Assembly (NCBI RefSeq): GCF_009935865.1
Contig: NZ_QWEL01000011.1
Location: 1-64,000 of the forward strand
DNA length: 64,000 nucleotides
Source of the DNA: Odoribacter sp. Z80
Lineage (GTDB): Bacteria > Bacteroidota > Bacteroidia > Bacteroidales > Marinifilaceae
Reading direction: 5' to 3'
Below are positions 7,421-17,000 of the stretch, piece after piece. Every line of letters starts with the position of its first letter. Positions within the stretch are counted from its first letter, which is position 1. A program made the position numbers and the translations under genes. The notes below the pieces were generated by a model. It was not told the DNA's origin. It ran no database searches and saw only the letters and a list, made by a program, of their open reading frames with translations.

Positions 7421-9787
7421 TTAAAAAGGATATCCGATAGCCAGGTTCAATACCAGTCCTTTCCAAAAACTTCCCCGAATATTATAATAACCGCTTTTTC
7501 CGGTATCATAAGGTGCATGGAGAGGTATTCCCAAATCTGCCCGGATAACAATATAAGAAAAATCATACCGGATTCCTGCACCAGTACCAAGTGCTATTTC
7601 TTTTCCCAGACCTTTCAGCCTGAATTCTCCTCCCGGTCGCTGTGTTTCTTTTTTCAAGAGCCAAACATTACCGGCATCTACAAACAAAGCTCCTTTAAAC
7701 CGTTCGTATATCTCAAAACGATACTCCATATTCCCTTCTATTTTGATATCTCCGGTTTGGTCGAGGTAAGCGTATTTACTTTCCACCGGATGATAACTGC
7801 CCGGCCCTATCGACCTGATGTGAAAAGCACGGATGCTATTTGACCCTCCAATATAGAATTGTTCGCTATACGGCATCACTTTGGCATTGCCATAGGCATA
7901 ACCAATGCCTCCCATAATCCGCATAGCCAGCTGATTTTTCCTGTTTACGGTCTTATATCCTATCACTTCCGAAGTCAGTTTCAGAAATTGAGAATAACGG
8001 TTATTCAGGATTTTCTTCCCTTCTCCCTGATGATTTCCGGCCAGATATTGAATACCGGAAATGATATTGCCGGCCTGTGTAACAGAAGTCTGCCAGAACA
8101 AACGGTTCGGATTCCGGTAAGTGGCTTTCCGGTCATAAGTATAAGTATAGGACATGGAAGGGATAAACTGATTCCGGAAACTTTGGGCCACCGAAGGATT
8201 ATGCATAGTAACTGAATCAAAAGCATGGGAAGTCCGAAGCAGGTAGGTATAATTCAATTTAAAGGGGACAACGGAATGATAATTCCGGTAGGAAGAATTA
8301 AAATCATAAGTAGCACTTCCCCAAAAAGAAACCATCCGGAAATAATTATGCCGGTTCAATAAATCGGTTCCTATCTGGAAATGCGTCTGTTCCCGTTTAT
8401 CCCGCCCGGATTTCATAAAACGAGGAAGCAATAAACGGGGTACGGAGAGAGTAAAATTCAATCCCAATTCATAAGAATTGATTAATCCGGTATTTCCTGT
8501 AGTGCTTTTATTACCACCGACCTGCCACTCGTAAGACCCGGTAAGACGTACGGCAAAGGTTTCGGCCCGTTTAAACATATTCCGGTTTGTAACCCCCAGG
8601 GTCAATCCGGGTCCTAAAAGGTTATTGGATTTGGAGGCAACATCCACTTCCACTTCAGTTTCTATAGGCAAAGCAAACTCACCATTGATTTGCATATCCA
8701 GCACTTTGGGACCTGGCGTCGCCGGAGCATTAATCGAGAGATTGGCAAATTTAAAAACCCCCAGCTGAACAAAACTGGCCTGGGTCCTGCTTTGCAAGAA
8801 AGCCGAATAAGTCTGCCCCGGCCGCACTTTAATGGTTCTCAACAAAACATTGGGTTTTAAAGTAACTGGAGGCTGGAATAAAATTTTAACACTGTCCATC
8901 AGAACAGAATCCATTTGGCCGGTACCATCATTCCCACTCAAAACGACCTCCACATTCCGTACAGAATAGGGATAAAAAGCATTATCCGGAATGCCTTGTT
9001 TCAATCCGATACGGACATCTGCAACCTTCTGTCCGGCAGTCGTATCTACCAGATACTCTATATAATCGGGCTGAAAAAAGTAATATCCTTTATTCCGCAA
9101 CAAATCCGAAATCTTCTGCCGTCCTTCATTCAAAAGATTCACATCATACTGGTCTCCGGTTTTTAGCCCCATATATTTCAGAAAAGGACGCACAATGCTG
9201 TCCAGTTCGGATTTCCATCCCCACAATTCAATGGTCCCGTAACGGAAAGGTTCGGGCAATTCCATCCAGTAACTAATTCTGGCTTTTTGGGGATTTCGTT
9301 TAGGAATAACTTCGTAACGGCTCCGGACGCCAAAGAATCCGAAATCCTTCATGGCATTCTCAGCCATTTTCAACCGCAATTCCGGTTGTACATCACTAAT
9401 CAGCACCGGTTTCTTGGCCAATTTACGGTACAACCACCATTTTATCCCTTTCTCCTTTTTAATATTCCAATTATAAACCCATAACCCAACCGGAAAAGGT
9501 GAACGGATATAAGGGGAATACAGAGGATTATTCGGTTTGACCGAAAGAGGCCCCGTAGCTGCCGATTTCTGGTTACCCGTCAATTTCATTTTTTGAGGAA
9601 CCTCTATCTTCATTTTTTTCACTCCGGTATAGAGTATTTCTCCTTCTGTCAGTTTCCGGGTAGTGGAACAGGACATTACCAGAAAAATACAAACCATAGG
9701 AAAGCAACAGGGAAACAAACGTTTCCATTTACCGGGAGTAATCTGCCGGTTTGCGTTTCTATTCTTTGTATTCCAGTTTTGTTTCAT
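7421..9787 (-). CDS. tamL: TamL: TamA/BamA-like outer-membrane lipoprotein
   Basis: 788 residues, starting at the ATG that overlaps the tamB stop as TGATG (an in-frame GTG lies 3 nt earlier). After an unusually long basic n-region the lipobox ends at Cys40 (IFLVMSCSTTRKL). POTRA-like repeats follow, then a 16-strand BamA/Omp85 barrel from about residue 400, with the conserved YIGGSNSIRAF and a barrel-closing VLNLAIGYPF at the C terminus. TamL replaces TamA in Bacteroidota and works with TamB in moving lipids or proteins to the outer membrane. Coupling to tamB is by overlap. A second TamL paralogue is at 17.0-19.3 kb. Confidence 0.9.
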   Translation of the reverse strand: MKQNWNTKNRNANRQITPGKWKRLFPCCFPMVCIFLVMSCSTTRKLTEGEILYTGVKKMKIEVPQKMKLTGNQKSAATGPLSVKPNNPLYSPYIRSPFPVGLWVYNWNIKKEKGIKWWLYRKLAKKPVLISDVQPELRLKMAENAMKDFGFFGVRSRYEVIPKRNPQKARISYWMELPEPFRYGTIELWGWKSELDSIVRPFLKYMGLKTGDQYDVNLLNEGRQKISDLLRNKGYYFFQPDYIEYLVDTTAGQKVADVRIGLKQGIPDNAFYPYSVRNVEVVLSGNDGTGQMDSVLMDSVKILFQPPVTLKPNVLLRTIKVRPGQTYSAFLQSRTQASFVQLGVFKFANLSINAPATPGPKVLDMQINGEFALPIETEVEVDVASKSNNLLGPGLTLGVTNRNMFKRAETFAVRLTGSYEWQVGGNKSTTGNTGLINSYELGLNFTLSVPRLLLPRFMKSGRDKREQTHFQIGTDLLNRHNYFRMVSFWGSATYDFNSSYRNYHSVVPFKLNYTYLLRTSHAFDSVTMHNPSVAQSFRNQFIPSMSYTYTYDRKATYRNPNRLFWQTSVTQAGNIISGIQYLAGNHQGEGKKILNNRYSQFLKLTSEVIGYKTVNRKNQLAMRIMGGIGYAYGNAKVMPYSEQFYIGGSNSIRAFHIRSIGPGSYHPVESKYAYLDQTGDIKIEGNMEYRFEIYERFKGALFVDAGNVWLLKKETQRPGGEFRLKGLGKEIALGTGAGIRYDFSYIVIRADLGIPLHAPYDTGKSGYYNIRGSFWKGLVLNLAIGYPF

Positions 9788-12700
9788 CACTTTTCCTCAT
9801 TTTCTGTATCTTCTGTCATCCCCCCATCCGCTTTTTCCTGCCCACGGCGGTATTTATTTTTAAATAAGTCTTTAAATTTACGAAAATCTTTCCGCCAGAC
9901 GACACCAACCCCTGTTTGAGTAACCTCTCCGTCCAAAACACTCTCATAATTAGAATGCCGGAATACTTTCAGAAACAGGTTCCTTTTTTTGGTAAACACA
10001 TATTCTATTGAAATATCATCAACCAAATTATCCTGCAGATTCCCGTTATTGGAAGGATTATCACTGTTATCGGTGGAAATCCGGCCTCCGATTTTTATCC
10101 GGATCCTGTCATTAAAAAACTGTTTCGAAAATTCATACGTAACATCTGTCCGGACTGTATTTTCATCTGTATTATAGGAATCCATACCGACTGTCAGCCC
10201 AACCTTCCGGGTATATTTGTTCAATTCATTCTCTACGAAATTATATAAGGCATTGTTGGCTACCTGATTCCCTCCCTGTGATTTTGCCGCACCCGGAGCC
10301 GTGTAAGTATTATATATCATCAGGTTCAGGGCCTGGCGTGTTCTTTCCTCTTTTGAAAAAGTGTTCAGCTGATTCTGAATCACCATATCGTTGGGAGCAG
10401 AGAGGTCGAAAGTGATATCCGGCTGGTTCAAGGTATTCTGAATGCGGATAATCGACTCAAAGGTCACCAAACGGTTGCGGTCGCCATCTTCCACCGTAGC
10501 TTTCACTGCTTCTGACGCAGAAATATTCAGAATGGGATTGGCAACATTACCGGTCCACTCGACATAACTGCCGTTCCGGATGGAAAATTCCTTTTTCCCG
10601 GCAATAGGGACATTATACACAACCGTACCGCCGGAAAGGATATATCTTCCCGTCAAAGTCATACCGCTTTCAGGGCCTGTCACCAGCACCAGATTTCCTC
10701 CCCCCTGGATGGAAACGTAATTACTGCCGTCCTCCGACAAGGCAACGGTCGCACTCACCTGACTCCCGATTTCAATCAATAACCTCAATGAAAAACTTCC
10801 GGTTTCGACACGGTTAGTCAAATCGTCGGCTTCATTCAGGGTAGTATCCCGAAAAGAGACAAAACGCACCAAACCTTCACTATGTTCCGCCAGCTGAGGA
10901 TCAGAATTCCGAAGAGTATAGACAATCGCCGTACGGTCTTGCAAACTGATGTTGCCCGACACGCTTAAATCGGAAAAAGTACCGGCAATTTGCATATCAA
11001 TATCGGTATAGGCTTTACCATACACCAGAGATTCGGTGTTTTTCTTTACATTCACCGCTTCAAAATCCGCAGCTTTCACCGTGATGTTCATTCCCATACG
11101 GTCAAACGGTGTCAATGCCATATCTCCGTTGACTGCTAAACTGCTGCCATTGGGGGCCAGGAAGCGATAGCGGCGAAACAATACCTTGCCGTCTTGCACT
11201 TTCAAAGGAACAGAGTCCATACTGAAAGTAGTGCCAAGCATCAGCACATTGGCTTTTCCGTTGCGAAAGGCCAATTCTCCATTCAGTAAAGGCCTCTCCA
11301 GGGTTCCCCTCAAGTGCAGATAGCCGTTTACTTCCCCGCCTAACTTCAAAATACCGGAAGGCATAAAGGCATTTGCCACATACAACGGAAGGGAAGGAAT
11401 ATCCACATCCATCTCTAAACCACTTCCGTTTTCAGACGTAGAAAATGTCCCTTTGGCAACTGCCCGGCGGACACTGTCTATTTTCAGTTCAAAATCAACA
11501 GCATGTTCTGTGAAACGGTTCTTTCCGGCATACTCCAGTCCCAAATCCAGGGTACCAACCCTTTGTCCCCGGTAATACAAATCCCGCACTCCGACCTCTC
11601 CGGCCACTCCCATCAGATTCTCCCGGAAATACAACATCAAATCCGTATTCACGACACCGGCCAGTTCAGGCATAAAAGGCAGCATGCGGGACAGATTTTC
11701 CAATTGAATCCCCCGAATCTCCATTTGCAAACGTTCTTTTCCGTCCTCCTCAGGTTCCAGAGAACGAATCCCGACCAACTTATCCCGGTAAGCCATACGT
11801 AAATCGGCATTGACTTTCAAATCCTTACCCACCACGATTTTATTACCGGCATTCACCATCCAGCGGCTATACCCCAGTATCGGATTTACCGGAAAGAAAC
11901 TGACAGCAAAAGCACTATCCAGCAAAGTAAGATTCAACCCCAGATCAAAACCGGTTTCTCCCTGGTTGTTCTTCTGCTTCAACTCCACCCGCAACTGATT
12001 TTCCTGTATTCTCCCGGTGAGGTTGATGTTAAACAAGCCCTTCCAACTCTCGGCCGAACTGCGCGCATTCAAATGATAGGCCAATCCCTTCCCTGTCTGC
12101 CAGGCCCCCAACTGTACGGAATCCAGGCGGACTTTTCCGAAATAAGGAGCTTCGGCCTCAAAACCCAGACGCACTCCCTGACGCCTTCTTGAAACTGCGT
12201 CAAAATAAATGTTTTTAAAACCAATATTCCGGGATTTCAAAAAACCGGCCACAGCATTCTCCCGGCCTCCCGTCAGTGAAAAGTTAAAAGGAGGTAACTC
12301 TTTTTTCACCCGGTTCATATCCACCTCTTTCTTCCCGACCAATTCATCCATCAACTGTACGGTTTTCTGAACCTGGGCAATAAAACCCATCAAAGCGGTA
12401 TCAGAACGGAATTTCAGGTTCAGGTCACCGGACGTCAGAGTCAACCCGACCTTCTCCCTATCGCTTTGCATATCCAGTTCCAGACGGCCTAAAGCATAAT
12501 TACGTTGCCTGTCCGTCATCCGCAGACTATCCAGGGACAAATTCAGATGATAAGCATTCTCAGGCGCCATTTCCGCCTGTACATGCAGGTTCATCCCTAC
12601 CTTTAAAGGTTCCGCCACCAGGTGCAGTGCCTCCAAATCCACTTCATCAATCCTTCCCGTGACATCCATCCGATAGGCCGTTTCCACAGAATCCCCCCGA

Positions 12701-14487
12701 AAGAGCAGTTCTACTGGTGCCAGGCTATCTTTCGACTCAAGATAACCGCGAAGACGGGTGTGGTCCAAAGACATTTGCAAATCGATACCGTTATACGAAT
12801 GTCCCCGGTAAAAAAAATCATCTATCCGGGCAATAACTTCCGCCCGCGCCTGAGGCCAGGAAAAACCTGTTCCCTTAAGGTGCATGCGGGCAGACACTTC
12901 GCCTAAGGAATCCCGGGGTAAAAAAGAAGATAACGGGAAATCAGCCCACTCGATTTCCCCTTCATAACGCTCTGGTTTCATCTGATAATTGCCGGAAAAA
13001 TGTAACAGTCCATGCCTGCATTTCAAATCGGCACGGGCTGCCAAATCCCCCCGGTCGGCTTTCAGGGAAGCGGTAAGATTCATCTGCCGGGGAATATGAA
13101 TCCCCTCCCTTTGCAAGTATTCCTGCATAAAAGTAATATCCTCCAATTCCGCCCGCAGGTCTACTTTTCCCCGTAGTCCGGACAATTGCCGGTAGGAAGC
13201 AGCCCTCCCGTTTCCTGTCACTTTAAAATGTCCCGGCATATCCAGAATCAACTGACCAAGCTGAATCCGTTCACCGGACAAAGCAAAAGAAGCATTCACC
13301 CCCATTGTTTTCTGCCGGATAACAAGCGGAATATTCTCATAAAAAGGAAGTATATCCTGCATACCTATACGGGCACTCAGACTAACAGTCAGAGGCATCT
13401 TTCCCATCAAATGCTGCAAGGAAGTATCCGCTTGAGCCTCGAGGCGAAGCCAGCTATAGGGAGTCTGCACATACATTCCGTGCAAAGCAGTGACAGCAGT
13501 ATCAAGGTCAACCGCAGCCCTCATTGCCGTTACCTCAATTCCCCCTTCCTGCACGGCTTTCAAGTCTTTTAAAAGTGCCTTGATTATGCTTCCCCGGTTG
13601 TATATGCTATCCAACTGAATCCCAATACCTGCCAGAACTAAATGTGTTTGCGGCAGGTTCTGTCGCTCCATCTGAAATGCACTATTCTCCAATCGTACGG
13701 TACCTGCCCGGATAGTCCAGGGTACAGCCGGCACTTCCGGGGTCCAGGAGACTTGTCCGTCCCCGGCAACTTTTTCCCCGGACCTCATCCGGCACCACCC
13801 GCCCGACACAAAAACAGAACCGACACTGACAGCATTGCCTCCCAACACAACAATCCCTTCAGTAACCCTTCCTTCTTTTAAACCCGTATAAAAAAAAGAA
13901 AGGGAATCCTTTCCCATCCTGTAAGCGATTTGATTTAAATCAATATGGTCTATTTCAAATGTCCAGTCCGGTATTTTCGATGTAGCGGTGTCCTGCTCTG
14001 AATTGCTCCCGGGAAATAAATCAACTTCTCCCTCTTGCAGACGGATATAATCCACCATTACTTTTTTTTCGGACAGATTCACGCTCCTTGCCTCCAGACT
14101 CAACTCGCCAATTCTGGTGTCCAGCCGCATTCCGGTTGTATCATTCTCCACAACCATCCTGGCCTGTTTCAGCACCAACCCGTCAACCGAGAGTTCTCTC
14201 CGCAAAATCTTCTTCAATCCGATATTCACCTTCAGGGATTGTGCTGCCAGAAGAGTATCTGCCCCGGACTTCCTCGCAAAAACATTTTCCAACTCCAGTT
14301 TTAAAGGGAATCCCAACCGAAACTTCTCTGCTTCCAACGACAATCCATAATGAGAAGAAGCATAATCCAGAACCTTGTCAAAAACCATTTTCTGGACAGG
14401 AGGCAGGTAAATCAAAAAAACGACAAGAAGAAGCAACAAGAAAATTGCGCCTGTTATCCTCCCCAAATATTTCAGAATTCTCTTCAT
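9787..14487 (-). CDS. tamB: TamB, inner-membrane-anchored AsmA-like bridge protein
   Basis: 1566 residues. A single N-terminal membrane helix (about 8-28, GAIFLLLLLVVFLIYLPPVQ) anchors a very long beta-taco body. The C-terminal 450 residues carry the conserved TamB/DUF490 domain (YVEWTGNVANPILNISA, then NDMVIQNQLNTFSKEERT, and a terminal VGLTVGMDSYNT barrel-like end). Such proteins form a hydrophobic groove across the periplasm for phospholipid transport or OMP assembly. It precedes tamL with overlapping stop and start, so the pair is made together. The gene upstream is murU, 101 nt away. Confidence 0.92.
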   Translation of the reverse strand: MKRILKYLGRITGAIFLLLLLVVFLIYLPPVQKMVFDKVLDYASSHYGLSLEAEKFRLGFPLKLELENVFARKSGADTLLAAQSLKVNIGLKKILRRELSVDGLVLKQARMVVENDTTGMRLDTRIGELSLEARSVNLSEKKVMVDYIRLQEGEVDLFPGSNSEQDTATSKIPDWTFEIDHIDLNQIAYRMGKDSLSFFYTGLKEGRVTEGIVVLGGNAVSVGSVFVSGGWCRMRSGEKVAGDGQVSWTPEVPAVPWTIRAGTVRLENSAFQMERQNLPQTHLVLAGIGIQLDSIYNRGSIIKALLKDLKAVQEGGIEVTAMRAAVDLDTAVTALHGMYVQTPYSWLRLEAQADTSLQHLMGKMPLTVSLSARIGMQDILPFYENIPLVIRQKTMGVNASFALSGERIQLGQLILDMPGHFKVTGNGRAASYRQLSGLRGKVDLRAELEDITFMQEYLQREGIHIPRQMNLTASLKADRGDLAARADLKCRHGLLHFSGNYQMKPERYEGEIEWADFPLSSFLPRDSLGEVSARMHLKGTGFSWPQARAEVIARIDDFFYRGHSYNGIDLQMSLDHTRLRGYLESKDSLAPVELLFRGDSVETAYRMDVTGRIDEVDLEALHLVAEPLKVGMNLHVQAEMAPENAYHLNLSLDSLRMTDRQRNYALGRLELDMQSDREKVGLTLTSGDLNLKFRSDTALMGFIAQVQKTVQLMDELVGKKEVDMNRVKKELPPFNFSLTGGRENAVAGFLKSRNIGFKNIYFDAVSRRRQGVRLGFEAEAPYFGKVRLDSVQLGAWQTGKGLAYHLNARSSAESWKGLFNINLTGRIQENQLRVELKQKNNQGETGFDLGLNLTLLDSAFAVSFFPVNPILGYSRWMVNAGNKIVVGKDLKVNADLRMAYRDKLVGIRSLEPEEDGKERLQMEIRGIQLENLSRMLPFMPELAGVVNTDLMLYFRENLMGVAGEVGVRDLYYRGQRVGTLDLGLEYAGKNRFTEHAVDFELKIDSVRRAVAKGTFSTSENGSGLEMDVDIPSLPLYVANAFMPSGILKLGGEVNGYLHLRGTLERPLLNGELAFRNGKANVLMLGTTFSMDSVPLKVQDGKVLFRRYRFLAPNGSSLAVNGDMALTPFDRMGMNITVKAADFEAVNVKKNTESLVYGKAYTDIDMQIAGTFSDLSVSGNISLQDRTAIVYTLRNSDPQLAEHSEGLVRFVSFRDTTLNEADDLTNRVETGSFSLRLLIEIGSQVSATVALSEDGSNYVSIQGGGNLVLVTGPESGMTLTGRYILSGGTVVYNVPIAGKKEFSIRNGSYVEWTGNVANPILNISASEAVKATVEDGDRNRLVTFESIIRIQNTLNQPDITFDLSAPNDMVIQNQLNTFSKEERTRQALNLMIYNTYTAPGAAKSQGGNQVANNALYNFVENELNKYTRKVGLTVGMDSYNTDENTVRTDVTYEFSKQFFNDRIRIKIGGRISTDNSDNPSNNGNLQDNLVDDISIEYVFTKKRNLFLKVFRHSNYESVLDGEVTQTGVGVVWRKDFRKFKDLFKNKYRRGQEKADGGMTEDTENEEK

Positions 14488-14588
14488 ATTGCCGTTTTAC
14501 ACTTTCCGAAGATATGAAAAATATACTAAAAGAAAGTTATCTAATAACGCAAAAAGCCAGAAGAGGGTTGCGGGGAAATGGATGCTTT

Positions 14589-15305
14589 CTATAAAAAATT
14601 CTTCTCTACTTCACCCAAACTCCGGGGAGTTCCCAAATCCCGGAAAAGGCCTTCATAAAGATACATCCTGACGGGATGCAAACGCGCCTGTGAAAGATAT
14701 TCATCTATAATGGAAAAGGCTCCTTCTCTTTCTATCCGGTGCAGGAATTCCGGACCTATCACCTGAACACCACAAAAACTGTAAATTTCCGCCCTCCAGA
14801 AATCTTCATCTACAATCTTCCGCTCGCAGAGCGACACGTTTTCCCATCCTTTCAGCAGACCTTCCGCATTAAATCTCAGCCCCCTGCCCCCGGAAAACGG
14901 ACTGACCACCAAAGTGGCATCCGCCTTGCTCTGCCGGTGACAGGCCATAAGGTCTTTCAGATTGATTTGTGAAAAAATATCGACATTATGAACCAACACA
15001 TCTTCTCCCGCCGTAAAAAGAGAAGAGGCCTTACGCAATCCCCCCCCCGTATCCAGCAAACCATCCCGCTCATCTGAAATCAAAATTTCTCCTTCCGGAA
15101 AGGGATAATGTCTCAGGAAATCTTCTATCTGACCGGCAAAATGATGCACATTCACCACAATCCGCCGGATGCCTGCCTCTCTCATGTTCTCAATCGCGTA
15201 AGCCAACAAAGGTTTCCCTTTCAGTTCCACCAACGCTTTAGGACGCTCATCAGTCAAAGGCCGCAACCGTGTTCCCAATCCCGCAGCAAATATCATTCCT
15301 TCCAT
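14589..15305 (-). CDS. murU: Sugar-1-phosphate nucleotidyltransferase, MurU-like
   Basis: 238 residues. The N-terminal GLGTRLRPLTDERPKAL is the nucleotide-binding loop of the NTP-transferase family. VHNVDIF carries the metal-binding aspartate and DTGGGLRKA is typical of MurU rather than RmlA. MurU makes UDP-MurNAc from MurNAc-1-phosphate in peptidoglycan recycling, normally with the kinase AmgK, which is not in this window. A mannose-1-phosphate guanylyltransferase activity cannot be excluded. It lies 7 nt downstream of the response regulator stop. Confidence 0.75.
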   Translation of the reverse strand: MEGMIFAAGLGTRLRPLTDERPKALVELKGKPLLAYAIENMREAGIRRIVVNVHHFAGQIEDFLRHYPFPEGEILISDERDGLLDTGGGLRKASSLFTAGEDVLVHNVDIFSQINLKDLMACHRQSKADATLVVSPFSGGRGLRFNAEGLLKGWENVSLCERKIVDEDFWRAEIYSFCGVQVIGPEFLHRIEREGAFSIIDEYLSQARLHPVRMYLYEGLFRDLGTPRSLGEVEKNFL

Positions 15306-15312
15306 AACAACA

Positions 15313-15978
15313 CTATATGTTGATCATTTTATTTTTTATGGCATACATCACCAAAGCCGCCGTATTGCGGCAGCCCGTTTTGCTAAGCAAATTTGCCCGG
15401 TGTTTATCCACTGTCCGCTTGCTGATAAAAAGTTTATCGGCTATTTCCTGATTAGAAAGCCCCAGACAAACATGGTAAAGAATCTCCAGTTCCCTGCCGG
15501 AAATTTCATTATCGGGTACTTCCGGCTCCGGTTTTCCCCCTTCCCGCATATGATTCAGTATATTAACCAAAAGTTCCTCCGAGAAATAATTTTCTCCCGC
15601 AGCAACCCGATGAATGGCTTCTATCACTTTTTCAATACCCGAATTCTTTAAGACAAATCCTTTCACGCCGGCATCCACCATTTTATAATAGTACTGCTCA
15701 TCCCCATACATCGAAAGCACTATCACTTTCAGCCCCGGCTTCACGCGCAAAGCAGCCCCGGTAGCTTCAATCCCGTTCATCTCCGGCATTTCAATATCCA
15801 TCAGGACAATGTCACAATCCACAAATGAAAGGTTTTCAATAAACTCCTTTCCATTGGAAGCCTCGTAAATATGCCTCACAAATTCCTGATTAGACAATAA
15901 AAGTTTCAATCCCTCCCGAAACAATTTGTGGTCATCAACGATGTAGATTTTCAGTTTCTGTGAAGATTTGGTATCCAT
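15313..15978 (-). CDS. NarL/FixJ-type response regulator
   Basis: 221 residues. Receiver domain (10-130): acidic pocket D15-D16, phosphorylated D61 (LMDIEMPEMNG), switch serine at about 89 and K111. The C-terminal LuxR-type helix-turn-helix (about 155-215) has LSNQEIADKLFISKRTVDKH. It is the partner of the histidine kinase encoded just upstream, 61 nt away, and has its own -7 box TATCTTTG at 16007-16014. Its targets are unknown; co-location with tam genes and murU suggests cell-envelope control. Confidence 0.93.
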   Translation of the reverse strand: MDTKSSQKLKIYIVDDHKLFREGLKLLLSNQEFVRHIYEASNGKEFIENLSFVDCDIVLMDIEMPEMNGIEATGAALRVKPGLKVIVLSMYGDEQYYYKMVDAGVKGFVLKNSGIEKVIEAIHRVAAGENYFSEELLVNILNHMREGGKPEPEVPDNEISGRELEILYHVCLGLSNQEIADKLFISKRTVDKHRANLLSKTGCRNTAALVMYAIKNKMINI

Positions 15979-16006
15979 GAACTGTTATTTTAGTCGGATT
16001 TATCAA

Positions 16007-16014
16007 CAAAGATA
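16007..16014 (-). promoter_or_regulatory. -7 box in front of the response regulator
   Basis: On the minus strand TATCTTTG, 28 nt before the ATG at 15978. The -33 region is only T-rich. It may allow the regulator to be made independently of the kinase. Confidence 0.4.
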
Positions 16015-16039
16015 TGGGTTTCTTTTTAATAAAAAGCGT

Positions 16040-16981
16040 TTACACCCGCATATATACATTTGCCCGCATTCCTTTCCCCTGTTCGCTTGTAATCTCAATA
16101 TCCCCGTTTCCGGATTGCAGGCGGTAACGCATATTTTTCAGTCCCATACCTTCATGTGCAGGCAAAGTACCCAGGTCAAAACCGATTCCATTGTCTGTAT
16201 ATTCCAGATAAAGTACCTCCTCATCCAATTGAAGGTCTATGGTCACTTGTGTGGCATTGGCATGCCTCAAGGTATTGTTTATCAATTCACAGACCACCCG
16301 ATAAAGCACCACTTCCACATTATATCCGAACCGTTCTTTTACCAGGTTTGTAGTAAAACAGACGTGAAAATTTTCGGACTGCCGCAACCGCTTTATAAAA
16401 GCCTCTATCGCATCTTTCAAACCGAAATGGTTGAGGATATGGGGACTGATATTGGCCGAAATATCCCTCACACTGCTAATAGCCTCATCCACAGCCTGCC
16501 GGAGATTACCCCGGATTTTCCCGTTCACTTCCACCGTATTCTTAGCATCAAGGCCGGAAACCAGCATCTTAATCACACTCAGCAAGGGACCCAAACCATC
16601 ATGAAGGTCCTTTGCAAAACGCTGACGTTCCTGTTCCTCCGTTTTGATGACAGCGGCCAAAACCCTTTTCTCCGTTTCCCGGCGCAATTCATCCACCCGA
16701 CGCAAAAACTGGAATATCTTCCGGATATAAAAAACTCCGGTCAGCAATACCAATGAAACGATAAAAGCCAGCCAACGCTGAATAATTTGCATTTGATCTT
16801 CCATTTCGGGATAAATCATCGGCCATAGTTCAAATACCCGGGAAACAGCCATCAATAAAAAACCGGTAGAAATTAATATCCACGAGGCATTGAACTTCGT
16901 CCGTTTGAACAAACTGATAGCAATAGCAGCCGCAGCTACCTGTAAAAAAAGAGAAATATACTCGACAATAATAGAAAGCAT
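16040..16981 (-). CDS. Sensor histidine kinase, HisKA_3 (NarX/DesK class)
   Basis: 313 residues. Three hydrophobic segments (about 5-25, 33-52, 70-86) form a membrane sensor with almost no extracytoplasmic loop, so the signal is probably sensed within or at the membrane. A coiled linker leads to the dimerisation box EEQERQRFAKDLHDGLGPLL with phospho-acceptor H127. The HATPase domain has the N box ELINNTLRHA and G boxes DNGIGF and GMGLKNM. The gene lies 19 nt downstream of the tamL paralogue and upstream of its cognate regulator. Confidence 0.93.
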   Translation of the reverse strand: MLSIIVEYISLFLQVAAAAIAISLFKRTKFNASWILISTGFLLMAVSRVFELWPMIYPEMEDQMQIIQRWLAFIVSLVLLTGVFYIRKIFQFLRRVDELRRETEKRVLAAVIKTEEQERQRFAKDLHDGLGPLLSVIKMLVSGLDAKNTVEVNGKIRGNLRQAVDEAISSVRDISANISPHILNHFGLKDAIEAFIKRLRQSENFHVCFTTNLVKERFGYNVEVVLYRVVCELINNTLRHANATQVTIDLQLDEEVLYLEYTDNGIGFDLGTLPAHEGMGLKNMRYRLQSGNGDIEITSEQGKGMRANVYMRV

Positions 16982-17000
16982 AAGCGCAACATTTAATGAA

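Noticed and set aside
14536-14548. GTTATCTAATAAC palindrome as terminator between murU and tamB
   Set aside because: Five AT-rich pairs with a three-base loop are too weak; murU and tamB may still be linked.
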